A program made the position numbers and the translations under genes. Below the pieces are notes generated by a model. The model saw only the letters and a program-made list of their open reading frames with translations. It was not told the origin of the DNA and did no database searches. This document shows positions 44,720 through 57,102 of a stretch of 64,000 bases of DNA, one piece after another (position 1 is the stretch's first letter; each line of letters begins with the position of its first letter). Source of the DNA: Whitmania pigra (taxonomy: Eukaryota; Annelida; Clitellata; Hirudinida; Haemopidae); NCBI GenBank assembly GCA_021613335.1, contig JAJTWR010000044.1, positions 1,299,501-1,363,500 of the forward strand, read 5' to 3'.

Positions 44720-44845
44720 GCGGAAGCTCAATGGGCTGCGTTCCAGCATCCGGCGGTAATGACAACGGTCGTAAAGTGTCGCGTTCTCAACTCAGCGGGC
44801 ACCCCCAGAGAGCGACCCCGGGTTAGGGGTGCTACATAAATGGTC
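44720..44845 (+). mobile_element. tRNA-derived SINE, copy 1 (diverged)
   Basis: It shares GGCGGTAATGACAACGGTCG, the GTGTCGCGTTC segment, AGAGCGACC and a final GCTACATAAATGG with the copies at 55.3 and 63.1 kb. The A-box region reads AGCTCAATGGGCTG. The B box is decayed (GCGTTCTCAACTC). Confidence 0.65.
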
Positions 44846-47800
44846 GCGTGATTGTGGTGTCTTCACGTCCGAATCGGATACATTAAGGCATCCGAAATGT
44901 CGGCTGGATGCGAATACAACTGCTGCTGGGGTTGAGAAAGAATTGGTGACAAAAAGATGCAGAATCGGAAGTATTTCTGGAGCTTCCTAGCTAAATGGCT
45001 ACCAACAAATCAGTAATAACTACAAATAAATAACATATTTAACAGGGATACGATGGTAATTTTAAGTTTGTGTTTGTGATTTTAAAAAGAAGAGCAAGAT
45101 AATATTAATAGATAACAAAGCTAATATTGCCTGTTACATGTTTTAAATTAACATGATTACAGAGTTAAAATGAAATAAAGCCAATTATAATAATTGATAA
45201 TAAATATAAATATGATCACTGTGTAATAAATATGTAATAAATAGGAACTTTCAGTTGGTGGTCTTAAAATGCCGAGCAAATGTTCAAATTGTTGAAGGTG
45301 CATCGTTACCAATAAATAAATAAATAAATAAATGAATATTTATCAGACTTTATCGCTCAGTTGTTCATTTTCGACACGAAATCGTTTAAGTTTTAGTACT
45401 TGCGGATGGATTGGAACGTCTGCCGACTCAATCTCTATTAATAGCATCAGCGATGTGCTCGTAGCTTGTTTCTAACAATAAAGCTGAACCTCATTCCTGT
45501 CAATTCTCCGAAGACTTTCCGTGGAAGACCTGGAACATCTCTTCAGGATCTTCCAACAAATTCCGAGTGGACTCTTGACGGCTCGACGCGGAGTCATCAA
45601 TTGTTTGGGAAAACACGGCCAGATCATTTTCTTGTCTAAATGGAACAAGTCCGCTGTCTGCTGATTACCACGCGCGAGGGTGGAACCACGTGCGTGAGAG
45701 GGGCAGAGGATGAAATGTTTTCCAATAAATATTCACTATTTTTCTCTGACATTTTTCTAAGCCGCCTCAAATTTATTTTTTCCCGGCACCATATTTATAT
45801 TAATAATTTTCTTTATTCGAAGCATCACATTTACATGCTTAAATTTGTTTATTCGAAGCATTATATTTGTATTTTTAATTTTATTTATTTAAAGCATTAT
45901 ATATATATATATATATATCTTTAGTTTTAATAATTATATTTATATATATTATATTTATATCTCAGCAGCACAACGTTGCACTCGAATAGGATTTCATCAG
46001 TTTTGACAACAATCATTCTTTTTGAGAACAATTTTTCATATATTTCATTTGAAGGATTCAAAAGTGGGAAACTGATGAAATCATCATCCACTTCAACAGA
46101 AATCTTTAAATTAGTGCAAATAATCTACATAAATACAAATATTGATATCGATGTAGAATTAAATTTATTTCAAGTTTGTTTGTAATTGCATTTCTTGGCG
46201 GTTATATTTCTTTTTAATTACATTCTTGAATCGTTTGGATAATCTCAGAATTCAAGCAGATGAACATAAGTGCAGCGAATCAGAAAGTCTTTTACTCAAA
46301 AATTATATCTAAGATTAAAGATGCGAATATTTATGTTATACCGATTAAACTGATGAATTAATTTCATCAATTTCTATCAAATAAAATAAAATAATTAACA
46401 GTTTCTTTGAATCTAATTGCAACTTCGAACAAATCAAAAATAAGAGAAATATTATTTCTGTGGCGAGTGACTTATGCATGGTCGCACAATCACAATAACT
46501 TGTACACGTTATGAATTCATGAGTGTGCATTAACGCACCGAAGAATCTACAGTTTTCTCGTTATTCAGGAAGCATGAAAGGAAAAAGTCCTTATTGAAGA
46601 TTCGAATTAATAAGTCTTTCAGCGGCTCTTTTTATTGGAGAAAGAAATCGAAAGTTTATTGCAAAATTCAGAAGGACAATGCAAGGTCTGTTCAATTCAA
46701 ATCCACGAAATATATAAACATATATTTAGGGAATACTTCACCAAGTAACCCCTGATAAGGATTGTTGGTTCACTAGGGTCACTGAGTTCGTAAAGATCGA
46801 AAATCATACGCCATTTGGGACTTTATTGTACCTTAAGACGTCACCTCTGAAGCTAATGAAAGTGGAAATTAATGAATTGAGATTTCAAAGATCTAAGTAA
46901 GCAGAACGGACTTGTTAAATCATCCGCGACGATTCCAAGAACATGATGTCGATTCGACTGGATTTTAAGATTAATCGATAACTCAGATTCGATTCTTTCT
47001 TGCATCTGTCCCCTTGAAATATTCAGTGCCAAGCGGAGATAAGAGTCTTGTCTAAAAGATACGAGACGAGAATTTAAATTGCATTGCACGAACATCACTT
47101 GAATAAATTGTTTGCTAAAATTCCAATCCTTAACAAAAGGCCAGATCGCTTAATTTCTAAAGTCGTGAGATTGAACATGTCCTAAAGTTAAGCGCCTGTT
47201 TTTAATCCGAATCTCCAGAGGATGAATCTGTCTTTAATCTCAAAGAAATGTGATAAAAATGACGGAATGCTGTTGTCGCAGAAATGGCTTCCCGAACGAC
47301 GCACTCACACGAGACAAGGACGGACTGATGGATGACTTGTTCGGGAATTTGGATCGACTTTTAATTTCTTTCACATCACGTGATGAAACTCCACGATCTT
47401 CGTCTCGAAAAGCAGTGTCGAACGCAGACGAATCGAACAAAGGAAATGACCGATAAGGGAAACTTGCCATTTGCACGAGTCCAATGTAATGCAACATTTT
47501 CAGGTTTCACTGAGAAAATTAAACACGGCAGACCCTCCATTTGGGAGAAATTGAGATAATTCACTTTGGAGGCTTTCAGAGACTTTGCTTGAAAAGTGGC
47601 CCGTGACGATTGCGGACGGAAATATTAATTTTATGCTGTGACCGATGTCTGGCCATAAAGTGAGAACATTAAACACACTCTCCTGAATAATCTCAATAAG
47701 GGGCAGTTCCATTTAGTCTCGGCAGGGATTTCAGAATAATGCATCAGAACCAATAACCAGTAACTTTATGACAATCAATCAATCAATCAATCAATCAATA

Positions 47801-49867
47801 TCAAAACTCCAATCTCAAGGTCGGAGTTCAACTCAAGAGTTCAGAAAAGTGCGCCGAATAAATCGCTTAGCTCCTGCGGTGATCGATCGTCAGTTCCTTC
47901 GATGGACTACTTTCTGCATTATTGCATTAGTTTCTGCTGTGAATTGCTAGATGGCTGAATAATCTGGGAAGAGCATTTATACCGGGAGGTAATTACTGGT
48001 GCTGTGACGTAATTGTGACTTGCGACACAATTAGACGGTCATTCGTTTGTGGACATTCATTTCATTCTCATTCAATCAGGCCTGATCGAAGCAGTCCAAC
48101 GCCGTCGGAAAAGAAAGCAACTCTGAGGAGCAATTACAGCGATTGGCAATATTTCGAATATCTCTAGACTTTTTAGCGCTTTTTAGCTTTAAAGGAGTTT
48201 TCTAATTGCGAGAGGTGTTCGCTTGATTGGGCAAGATGCGTGAATTATGAGTCATTTCCACGACATTCACTTAAGACATGCCTTCCGAGGGCACTTATCT
48301 ATTTCATGCATGACTGCCCACAAGAGAGATTTATGAAGTAATTACTCCGTCAGTTATAAATCACTCGATCCAAGTCACGAACGTGAATGCTGTTGCCCCA
48401 TTTTTTCCGTGATACTCGACGAGGGTGTCGAATTAGGACGTTACTCCTTCAAATGGAGCTGAAATTGTGCCGCCTGTCACTCCCTTAATTATGGCATCGA
48501 TTATTTGTTGACCCAAATGACCGCAATTTATCGACGCGTCTGCGCTTCTCCTCCACTTTTCTTTCCATTTCCATCGATTCCTCTTTCTAGAAAAGAGTCC
48601 TTCATTGTCTTCCTGGGTGAGGCAAGCGAGGCATGCGATGGATTTGTGATCAGAGTTGGCTGGGTTCTCCCGCTCGGCCATAATAATCATGAATACTCAT
48701 GTGAATGTGGACCAACCGAACGTTCAAAGTCGTTAACAGCTGCTTGAGACGTTGTTGGTTGATGAGGTTGAAATGAATCATTTCAATTTCAATTTCAATT
48801 TCAATTTATTTATTATATAAATATATACATATATAAAATAAATACAAAAATATATATATAATTATTCAAAAGATATTTTATTTTATTTTATTTCCATTGT
48901 TAATTATTTCCATAATTGAACAATTAAAAGTCGCGTTTATGAAGATTTAAGTGTATATTACTTATTGAAAACAGAAGCATATTTTAACAAATAAAAATGT
49001 TTTTAAATCATAAAAATAATTATTAAATGATTTTATTAATTATTAGTTATTGTTAATTAATCTTTTTAATATCCTAAGTGTCTCTTTCCTTCGCAAGTCC
49101 CATTAAAGACATGCAATATTGGTTGCATGATTTTGTTTTGGTCCATCATCGATAATTTCATAGGATGATTATTATAATTATTCTTAGATAATATTAGACT
49201 TAACATTTATTAATCTCCAGCTTAACATTATAATGACATTTATTATAAAATTCTAATATTTATTATTATTGCTATCATTACAATTACATGTAAAATTATT
49301 TATATAAATTAAAATTAATATTTTATTAATAACAATTTAATTATTAGTTTTTCAATTCCTTTAACTCTCACTTCCACCAAGTTGGGTTTTTCTTAAGTTT
49401 TCCTTGTTAGAAATAACTCCGACCATCGAATTCCTTTTGAATTAAACTGATTTTAATCTTTCATTAGTTTCAAGTAATTACATTTTATCTTAATTTAACT
49501 CTTACATAACTATATAATTATTATTATAATTATTTTAACCTTATCATTAGCGTGAAAATGTTTTTTATTGTAAAATTCCGACGTTTAAACTTAGTTTCGC
49601 ATCGGTAACGATCAAGTCTACGAGTGAAAGCATCTCAAGTGTCCTATCTGTTCACCGTTTATTTTTTTGGCCAACATTTCATCTACTTAAACATTTTATT
49701 TATTTATTTATTTACAGCCTCACATTAATAATTCTCGTCAAATAATAATTTTATGGAAATTCAATAATAAAAATTTACAGTGAATTGATTAAACATGATT
49801 TAATTTGCATAAATAAAATAGGTAATCGAATGAAAGTCACTTAATGTTTGACAGCATCAACATCTAA

Positions 49868-49926
49868 AACAACATCATCATCAACATTATCACTACCAAC
49901 ATCATCAACATCAGCAACAACATCAA

Positions 49927-49958
<32 letters not shown>

Positions 49959-50190
49959 ACATCACCAACATCATCATCAACATTATCACTATCACATCAT
50001 CAACATTATCACTATCAACATCATCAACATCAGCAACAACATCAGCAACATCAACATTATCACTATCAACATCATCAACATTATCACTATCAACATCATC
50101 AACATCAGCAACAACATCAACATCAGCAACATCAGCAACATCATCATCATCATCATCATCAACATCACCAACATTATCATCAACAAAATC
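49868..50190. repeat. CATCAA/CATCAT/CAGCAA compound satellite
   Basis: About 320 bp of imperfect trinucleotide-based repeat (CATCATCAACAT, TATCACTATCAACAT, CAGCAACAT words). The open frames it produces on both strands (Gln/His-rich or Met/Leu-rich) follow from the repeat. Confidence 0.95.
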
Positions 50191-51499
50191 ATGAACATTT
50201 TCATTCCTATTCTTCTGGGGGTTTTAATAGATTAATTTTTATTAGATTTATTTTTATTTATAAAAAATAATTAACTGAAATAAATAACTAATCCAAACGA
50301 TAAAAGATAACTGAATTATACGAATATACTCATGAATAATTAATTAATCATTCATTCAGTAGAAGTAGAGGAAGCATGTTGCCTCAAATATGTGCCATGG
50401 AAAGTCATTTGCATCTTGAAGATGTTGAAAAGTTGAAAGATGGTCAACTTTTCATGAGCAATCGGAATCTTTGTTCATCGTGAAACTTTTAAAACTAAAT
50501 GTTAAATATTTGAAACTTGCTGCTGTTTAATGTCTAACCTGACGCTAATAAAGTTATGACGACAATGATTAATTATTAAAGCTATCATGTTAATGATTTG
50601 TTATCTAAACTGGTAATGTTTGAAGTGATAATGTTGAACATAATGTGGTTTTATCACTCCATGCATTTTATGAATTTCATAAATGGACAGAAAGGAACTT
50701 TTGTTTTAAGGCAATTAATTCAAATTTATCTATTCAACGATTAATAATTCAACAATTCAATGATTCCATTATTGTTATTAGCGACAACTTAAGTAACGGA
50801 GGAGAGTTTGTTTAATTTAATTAATTATTAATTAATTGAGACAGAAAGAAATTTACTTACATATTATTTTATTTAAATTTTTTTAATGTTTCCCAATTAA
50901 TCGGTTAGTCTGATGATTTCAGCTTTGGTCATTTAAAGTAAATTTCTTGAAAGTTCCGACATTTCGATGAAATCAATGTTGAACAAAATGTCTTTCAAAT
51001 AAAATGTGAAAGACTGTTTATTTAATTTTGTGCTTTTATAGACAAATAAATAAAAAATATTATTAACGACTAAGTAATACATTTGACACTTTATAAGTGA
51101 ATTATTTAAATTATCACAACAAATTTAACACTTTTAAGGTTGAAAAATCTTTGTAAGCTGATGTGTATGTAACAACAGGGGTCCATCAAAATTATTTTTT
51201 TTTAATTTCGCTTGCCCACTCCCAACTGTGTTCATAATTTAAAAAAAAGTCTTGCAAATGTTTTTTTTATAATCTATTAATGTTTATTGGTTCTAATAAT
51301 TCTAAAATTATTTACTGGTTCTAATAATTCTATCATTCTCTCAACGTTGAAAAAGTTTTATACGATTAGGCTGAATTGTTGACCAACAATTTTCTCAAAA
51401 ATCAACGTTTCAACGCAATAATTTTAAATTAAATGTCTTGATTTAAGTCAATTATTATCCATTGATGTCTATTAAGTATCTGATAGTTCTGAAAGATAG

Positions 51500-52600
51500 T
51501 ATCTAACATCCTTGTCGACTCTGTTGCTGAGGCAATTGGGGCGGATTTGTTAGGATTTGCAAAGTCACGGCAATGTTTCTCTATCATTTGCAACAGGAAC
51601 TGTTTCTGTTCCCTTCGAGTTGTTAGTTTTTAGAACCCCACTGATCTCCTAAATTAAAACCATTCCTTTTTCGACTGCAGTGCCACAACCATGACTGACT
51701 TCATCTGTGCCAGAGAATGCTAAACCGACTAGGACTTCACTTAAATACCACAAATGTCCAGAGAATGACTTAACTGCACATTGACTACATCTTCATTTAT
51801 TAGTTTGTAGCCTTATAACTCACGGAATATAAGCAGATCATTCTGTGGAGCAGATGAAACATATGGAAATGTAAACCAGGCCTTCAGATAGACCTTCATT
51901 ACAAAAGTGATGAAGTGGCCAAGATAAGTCAGCTCACGTGCAATTAGTTAAAGTTAGGAGCGAAACAAATAAATTTTAAAGCTGTAAATTACTTTTGCAA
52001 TCCAACGTGCCCAATGGCATGATCTGGGAGCCTGAATTTGAATGAGCCCAGCTCCGAGAAATGACAGCGATGAATGGAGAAGCTCACAATAATCGTTTCT
52101 GGACTGAAACTCTGTTACTTGATGCCGAATGAAGAGAATAATGTCACCAATAACTGGCATGAGGGCAGATGCAATGAAGTCTACATCCATTTCACTTTCC
52201 TACCTAGAATTTTCAACTGAACCCAAATACTCACTGAATCTCTGGAACAACTTTATGCAATGTTTGCTAATGGTCCCATCAGTGTTTCAACAACTCTGCA
52301 TTAATTAGTTTCATTACGTGATGTCTACATGTCAAGCCGATCAGATTTCTGCCAAGATTTTATTCGAGTAGGCGTGCACTCACTTGAGCTCTTGCATTGA
52401 TGGCTCCAGTCTCAAAACACAAAGACTTAATCTGATTGGCAAGGTTCCGTCCCCGAAAGAGATTAAACACCACAGTTACTTCTGCCTGTACAGTTCTATT
52501 TGGCAAGTTTGGTGCCTCAACAAGTTTACTGGTCAATCTCCAGAATTGCAAGATGAACTCGTTTCTTTGGCATTAAAGCAAATAACATTTCCCAGTTCAC
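51500..52600 (-). pseudogene. Decayed transposon-type gene of an invertebrate repetitive family
   Basis: On the minus strand, from high to low coordinate, there are pieces of one protein in shifting frames. These are QIKSLCFETGAINARAQVSA (about 52430-52360); SLSFLGAGLIQIQAPRSCHW with ARWIAKVIYSFKIYLFRS (52110-51957); VYLKAWFTFPYVSSAPQNDL (about 51880-51820); and SGHLWYLSEVLVGLAF. Repetitive proteins in many invertebrate genomes show the same order: LCFDTT, then ARWMAKAIYSLKI, then KAWF...SAPRNDL, then HLWYLSEELVGLAFF. Stops and frameshifts separate the pieces, so this copy is dead. I do not know the transposon superfamily. Confidence 0.55.
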
Positions 52601-54645
52601 AGTTAATGGTGAATTTGAATTAAAAGATGCTCAAATTACTTTGATGACATAAGCATCAAAGAATATTAATATATAAATATATGTAATAAAGTGCTAGAAA
52701 TGCTTATGTAGCAATTCATTTTAGTACACTGATGCAAATTTGACAAAAAATCTAAATTTTACGAAAAATTCAAATATTGAAGACTTTGACCTCATTGAGC
52801 GACCATTAAATATTAATATATTTAAATGAATATTACCACAGTTAATACATATCATAAAAGAAACATCTTCATAGTGTAGGCAATTTAAAATGTTAAAAAT
52901 ATTTTAGCTCATATATTTCAGTGGCACCCTAATGTACAAGTATGATGTTAAATTCATAAGTTTGTAAAAAAAACTTTACGTCGAAGCAGATGAATCAAAT
53001 TGCTTCTTGGGAACGTCAAATATTTGCAGGTTGAAATCGGTCCTTTTTTTTTTGGTCTAAGATGGATTGCAATTGAAAAGATTATTCAGTTCACTCAGAA
53101 GTTAAAATTACAAAAGTGCAGTGAAAGTGATGGAGCACTGCCATCAACTTAAAGGAGGAAAGTTAACTTAACGTTTTGAAGCTTCTGGTAATTGGCCTTC
53201 CATTCATCTATCCATTCCAGTTCACGTAATGTTACTTAATAAATGTTCCTCTCAAAGTTTGCATGCTTCCTTCGTTAAGGATGACTCTCGCGTGATTTTT
53301 ACTTTCATTTTTGCTTTTAATTCTTGCGTAAAAATGTTTTTATTGAATAAAACTTTTTTAAATCTGGTCGTACAAGCATATATTGATCACACGATTTTAA
53401 CGCGATTATGGATCTTCGTTTGTTGAATGTGTAATGTGATAAGAAAATTTACGATGGTATAATAATAAAGCGATGCTAAAGTTATTAATAATAAATATTA
53501 ATAAACAGTAATAACTATGTTAATAACTTGAAGCGTTGGGTTCCTGGTTACTGAGCTGTTAAGAGCATGTTAGCTGAACATAGGTGAAGATTTTTTCAAA
53601 TGAATTCCCCATTCATTTCATTATCTCCTGTGATTGCAATTTAAGGATGGCGAATGTGATATTCCAACGAAACTTTTCCCTCGATACTCCGCATAAGCGG
53701 ATGATTTGCGTCGTTTTGTGAGCCCGTCTGGGAGTCGATCAGCGAGAAGCAACAACTCGCATGTTCTAAACCTGAGGAGTTTGCACGAAATGTCGAATTG
53801 TTACATGAAGATGAATAAATGGATTTTAATGGCGACTGTTGACCTTTAAATTTTCAAAATTCGAGGGAAAGATCAAAAGTTGTCCAGGATTCTGTGACAA
53901 TTCATCATTTTGCCTCCTTCCGCTCTTCATACGCGGATGAACTGTCGTTCAAAGAAGAACTATTTTTAAAAGGGTCATTAGTGAACAAGTTTCTTTAAAA
54001 ATTCCAAAGCTGGAAGCATCGATAAATGCTTTAAAGCACGTGACTTCGGTTCCAATCTTTTGTCTGAACGGAAATAAATGATAACAAATTTCACGGGATC
54101 AACTTGAAATTGATTGGAAGCTTCTTTCGTTCTTCAACGTGGAACTTTCGCATCACATTCTTAAACATCTCCTCCTCAATCTCCGAGGTGTTTGGTTTTA
54201 TGACCAACGTTCACAAGCGATGAGGATGCTTGCCTCTCACTCACTTTAGTTGTTGGCGTACTCAACAGTTTTGTAAAAGAAGGCAAATTACGACCAGGAT
54301 CCTGAAGGTGTTATCTGAAGGAGTCGGTGAGCAGTTAAGAGAAGTTATAAAATGAAGTCGAAATTATTGAGTCAAATTACAAAGTAGTCGAAATTATTGC
54401 GTGGAAACAGGAATTCTATTCGACAAGCATCATTCTCAGCGAGACGATGTTTTTTGAAAAATTGATAGACTCGCTTGTCCAAGCGATGGTGAAATGGACG
54501 CATGAATAAGCATGAGGCACCATGCATATGAATGATCCATCATTTCCCTCATCGTGAAGAATTGAACATCATTCGAGGCTAGACGTATTTTCTCCTTCTC
54601 AATCTATCAGTTGACCCGTCCTTATGCTCACCAATCCGCTTCCTT

Positions 54646-55008
54646 CATCCATCCATCCATCCATCCATCCATCCATCCATCCATCCATCCATCCATCCAT
54701 CCATCCATCCATCCATCCATCCATCCATCCATCCATCCATCCATCCATCCATCCATCCATCCATCCATCCATCCATTCCATCCATCCATCCATCCATCCA
54801 TCCATCCATCCATCCATCCATCCATCCATCCATCCATCCATCCATCCATCCAATCCATCCATCCATCCATCCATCCATCCATCCATCCATCCATCCATCC
54901 ATCCATCCATCCATCCATCCATCCATCCATCATCCATCCATCCATCCATCCATCCATCCATCCATCCATCCATCCATCCATCCATCCATTCCATCCATCC
55001 ATCCATCC
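54646..55008. repeat. (CCAT)n tetranucleotide satellite, about 363 bp
   Basis: Almost pure ATCC/CCAT repeat with four single-base indels or shifts. Long frames of Ile-His-Pro-Ser or Met-Asp-Gly-Trp repeats are repeat artefacts. Confidence 0.97.
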
Positions 55009-55271
55009 GTCCGTAGCTCTGTTATTTGAAAATGCTATCGTAAAATTGTATTTATTGAACTACTTGATGATGACAGATTGAAGCAGGGAATTCAATGAAA
55101 TTAAAACTATAATAGTGGCATTAATCGCATTTATTTAGATAGTGCAAATATTTGAAAAATCATTATGCTAACATTGCAATCGTTTCATAGAACGTTTATC
55201 TTTACCTAATTTGTAATCTTTACATCCATATATTGTTATCATAATTAAATTTACAATTTAATAAATTGATA

Positions 55272-55430
55272 GCTCCGCGTCTAGGTTGGCCGAATGGGTT
55301 ACGTGCCTGCATACGGCGGTAATGTTAACAGTCGTGTTCGATACCCAGCCAGCGACCTTGGAAAGGAGCGCTATATAAATGGTTAAAAAGAAGCGCCTCT
55401 GACGCTATGCATATAGGGCTATATAAATGA
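55272..55430 (+). mobile_element. tRNA-derived SINE, copy 2
   Basis: The head resembles a Leu/Ser-type tRNA: A box TTGGCCGAATGGG (55286-55298) and B box GTTCGATACCC (55336-55346). The tail GGAGCGCTATATAAATGG (from 55366) is followed by a second GGGCTATATAAATGA. It matches the reverse complement of 63010-63140 through head and tail. Confidence 0.8.
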
Positions 55431-57102
55431 AGCACAATTATATTTTAAACGAAATCATTTATGAAATAATATGTAATAGGTGACATTTGGACGACTAGTG
55501 AAACAAAGATGCATTTTTCAGTGATCCTTACCATTTCTTGGTAAAAATGTTCTAATCATGATAATGATGATGACAGCGATGACGGTGATGATGATGAATA
55601 TGGATTGTTATATCATTGTTATATATTGATGCATCGATGCCCAATTCAAAAATATTCAAAATATTATTGTTAAACCAGCAATACAAGCAATTGGCTATGA
55701 ATATTAATATTTACAAATCATTTTCATTTAAAATTGCTGCTCATTTATTTGTGTTTATGAACAAATCTTTACAAATGATTGTGACACACGTGTTGACCAG
55801 AAGGCCTGCTTACCAAAATTATTTCTAAAAGACTCCAAACAGTTGCCATTCTTGACGATAATCATTAAACGGACTGTAATCAAATAAATAAATAAATACG
55901 TTCATTACATAAACAATTTTCAGAATATGCGATTAATGTTAGATAAATAGGGTGAGAAGAGTGGTAATTAAATATTTATTTTACTCAAAATAGAAATCTT
56001 TAAATTGTATTTCATGCTCCTAAAAATATTATCGAATGGAAAAAAATGGAAAAAATGCAGCAATTCTTAGGCACTTCCATCTTGAACGCTCTCAAGTCGT
56101 GGCCTCGGGATATTAATTTTCTACGTTTTCGCTTCTCACTTGCCGCATTATTCCTGCAATTTCTCAAACAAGCTCGATTTAGTTATAAAAAATATTTGCA
56201 CCTCGAATTCTTCGGAAATCTAATTTATTCTAATTTAATTTAATTTAATTCTAATTTATCCTAAAACTTTTAAAATCCAATCTTCTTCAAGGGAGTTTAA
56301 GCTGAGGTTTATTGCCTAAGTTTGTTGCTTATTGAAAATATTGTCTAAAAAATCAACTAAATTTTATTTAATAAAATAATTTGAAGGTGACAAATTATGA
56401 AAGAAAAGTTCAAAATTTTTGCAGACACACGATGCATTTGGAGATATACATTTGAAGTTGTGGTCGGATGAAATTCAGAGGAACTTGAAACAAATTTGAT
56501 TAGGTTTAAGAAGGATTTCGTGCTTCAGATGAACAACTTTATTTGATTTCAAAACTTTTTCAGTTGCAATCTTAAAGGATTTATCGAAATGCATCGCTTG
56601 GACATCCAGCCATCCGCATCCTTCCACATAATGCCATATCCTTCCATATTCTTTCGCGCAATCCAAGTTAATTCCTCATTTGATTAATTGGATTTTGTAG
56701 ATTTTCGCTCATCCCAATGCACCTGCAGGTGGAATATTTGTATTTTATGAACTCTTTTAAACTTCCTTTATGGCTCATGAGTTTAAAAATTAATTTAGTT
56801 AAATATTTGATTAACAATTTTATTATTATTTCTATTATTATTACTATTGTTATTGCTATTACTGTTACTATTTCACAATAGCACGAAATGAAAGTCGTAA
56901 ATTATTTTCCGGAATTTAAAACTTTCAAATAAATATTTGTTTAATTGCCATCTTTCTTGGCAGATGGCGGAAAGTCAACATATCATGCTTGCAATTGAAA
57001 ATCTAAAAGTGGAATTCATTTATTTTAAATCTGAGTTATTTATAATCTGAACTTTAATTCGATGATAAATACATGACAGTTGTTTGCTTATTTATTTAAA
57101 AG

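Larger units (their letters stand above)
41983..57102. other. 15-kb stretch without recognised host exons (probable long intron)
   Basis: Between the candidate exon and the synaptotagmin-7 exons I found no coding exon with family similarity. It contains SINE copies (44720, 55272), a decayed transposon-like gene (51500-52600), a CATCAA satellite (49868), a CCAT satellite (54646) and many short AT microsatellites. Less AT-rich blocks at 44550-44950, 45480-45720, 46750-48750 and 53530-54600 hold no protein frame that I recognise. They would be the places to look for enhancers or missed small exons such as the expected transmembrane exon. Confidence 0.45.

Noticed and set aside
44517..44759. 80-codon plus-strand frame as a small gene
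   Set aside because: No recognised domain, the 3' end runs into SINE copy 1, and there is no poly(A) signal nearby.
49848..50270. 140-codon Ser/Thr then His/Gln-rich frame
   Set aside because: Encoded by the CATCAA satellite, with matching Met/Leu frames on the other strand; no start context or splice support.
52384..52623. 79-codon plus-strand frame as a gene
   Set aside because: It is opposite the decayed minus-strand transposon-type gene, and has no family similarity or exon context.
54599..55081. Long open frames on both strands made of repeated Ile-His-Pro-Ser or Met-Asp-Gly-Trp
   Set aside because: They follow directly from the CCAT satellite, exist in several phases and on both strands, and have no unique sequence of their own.
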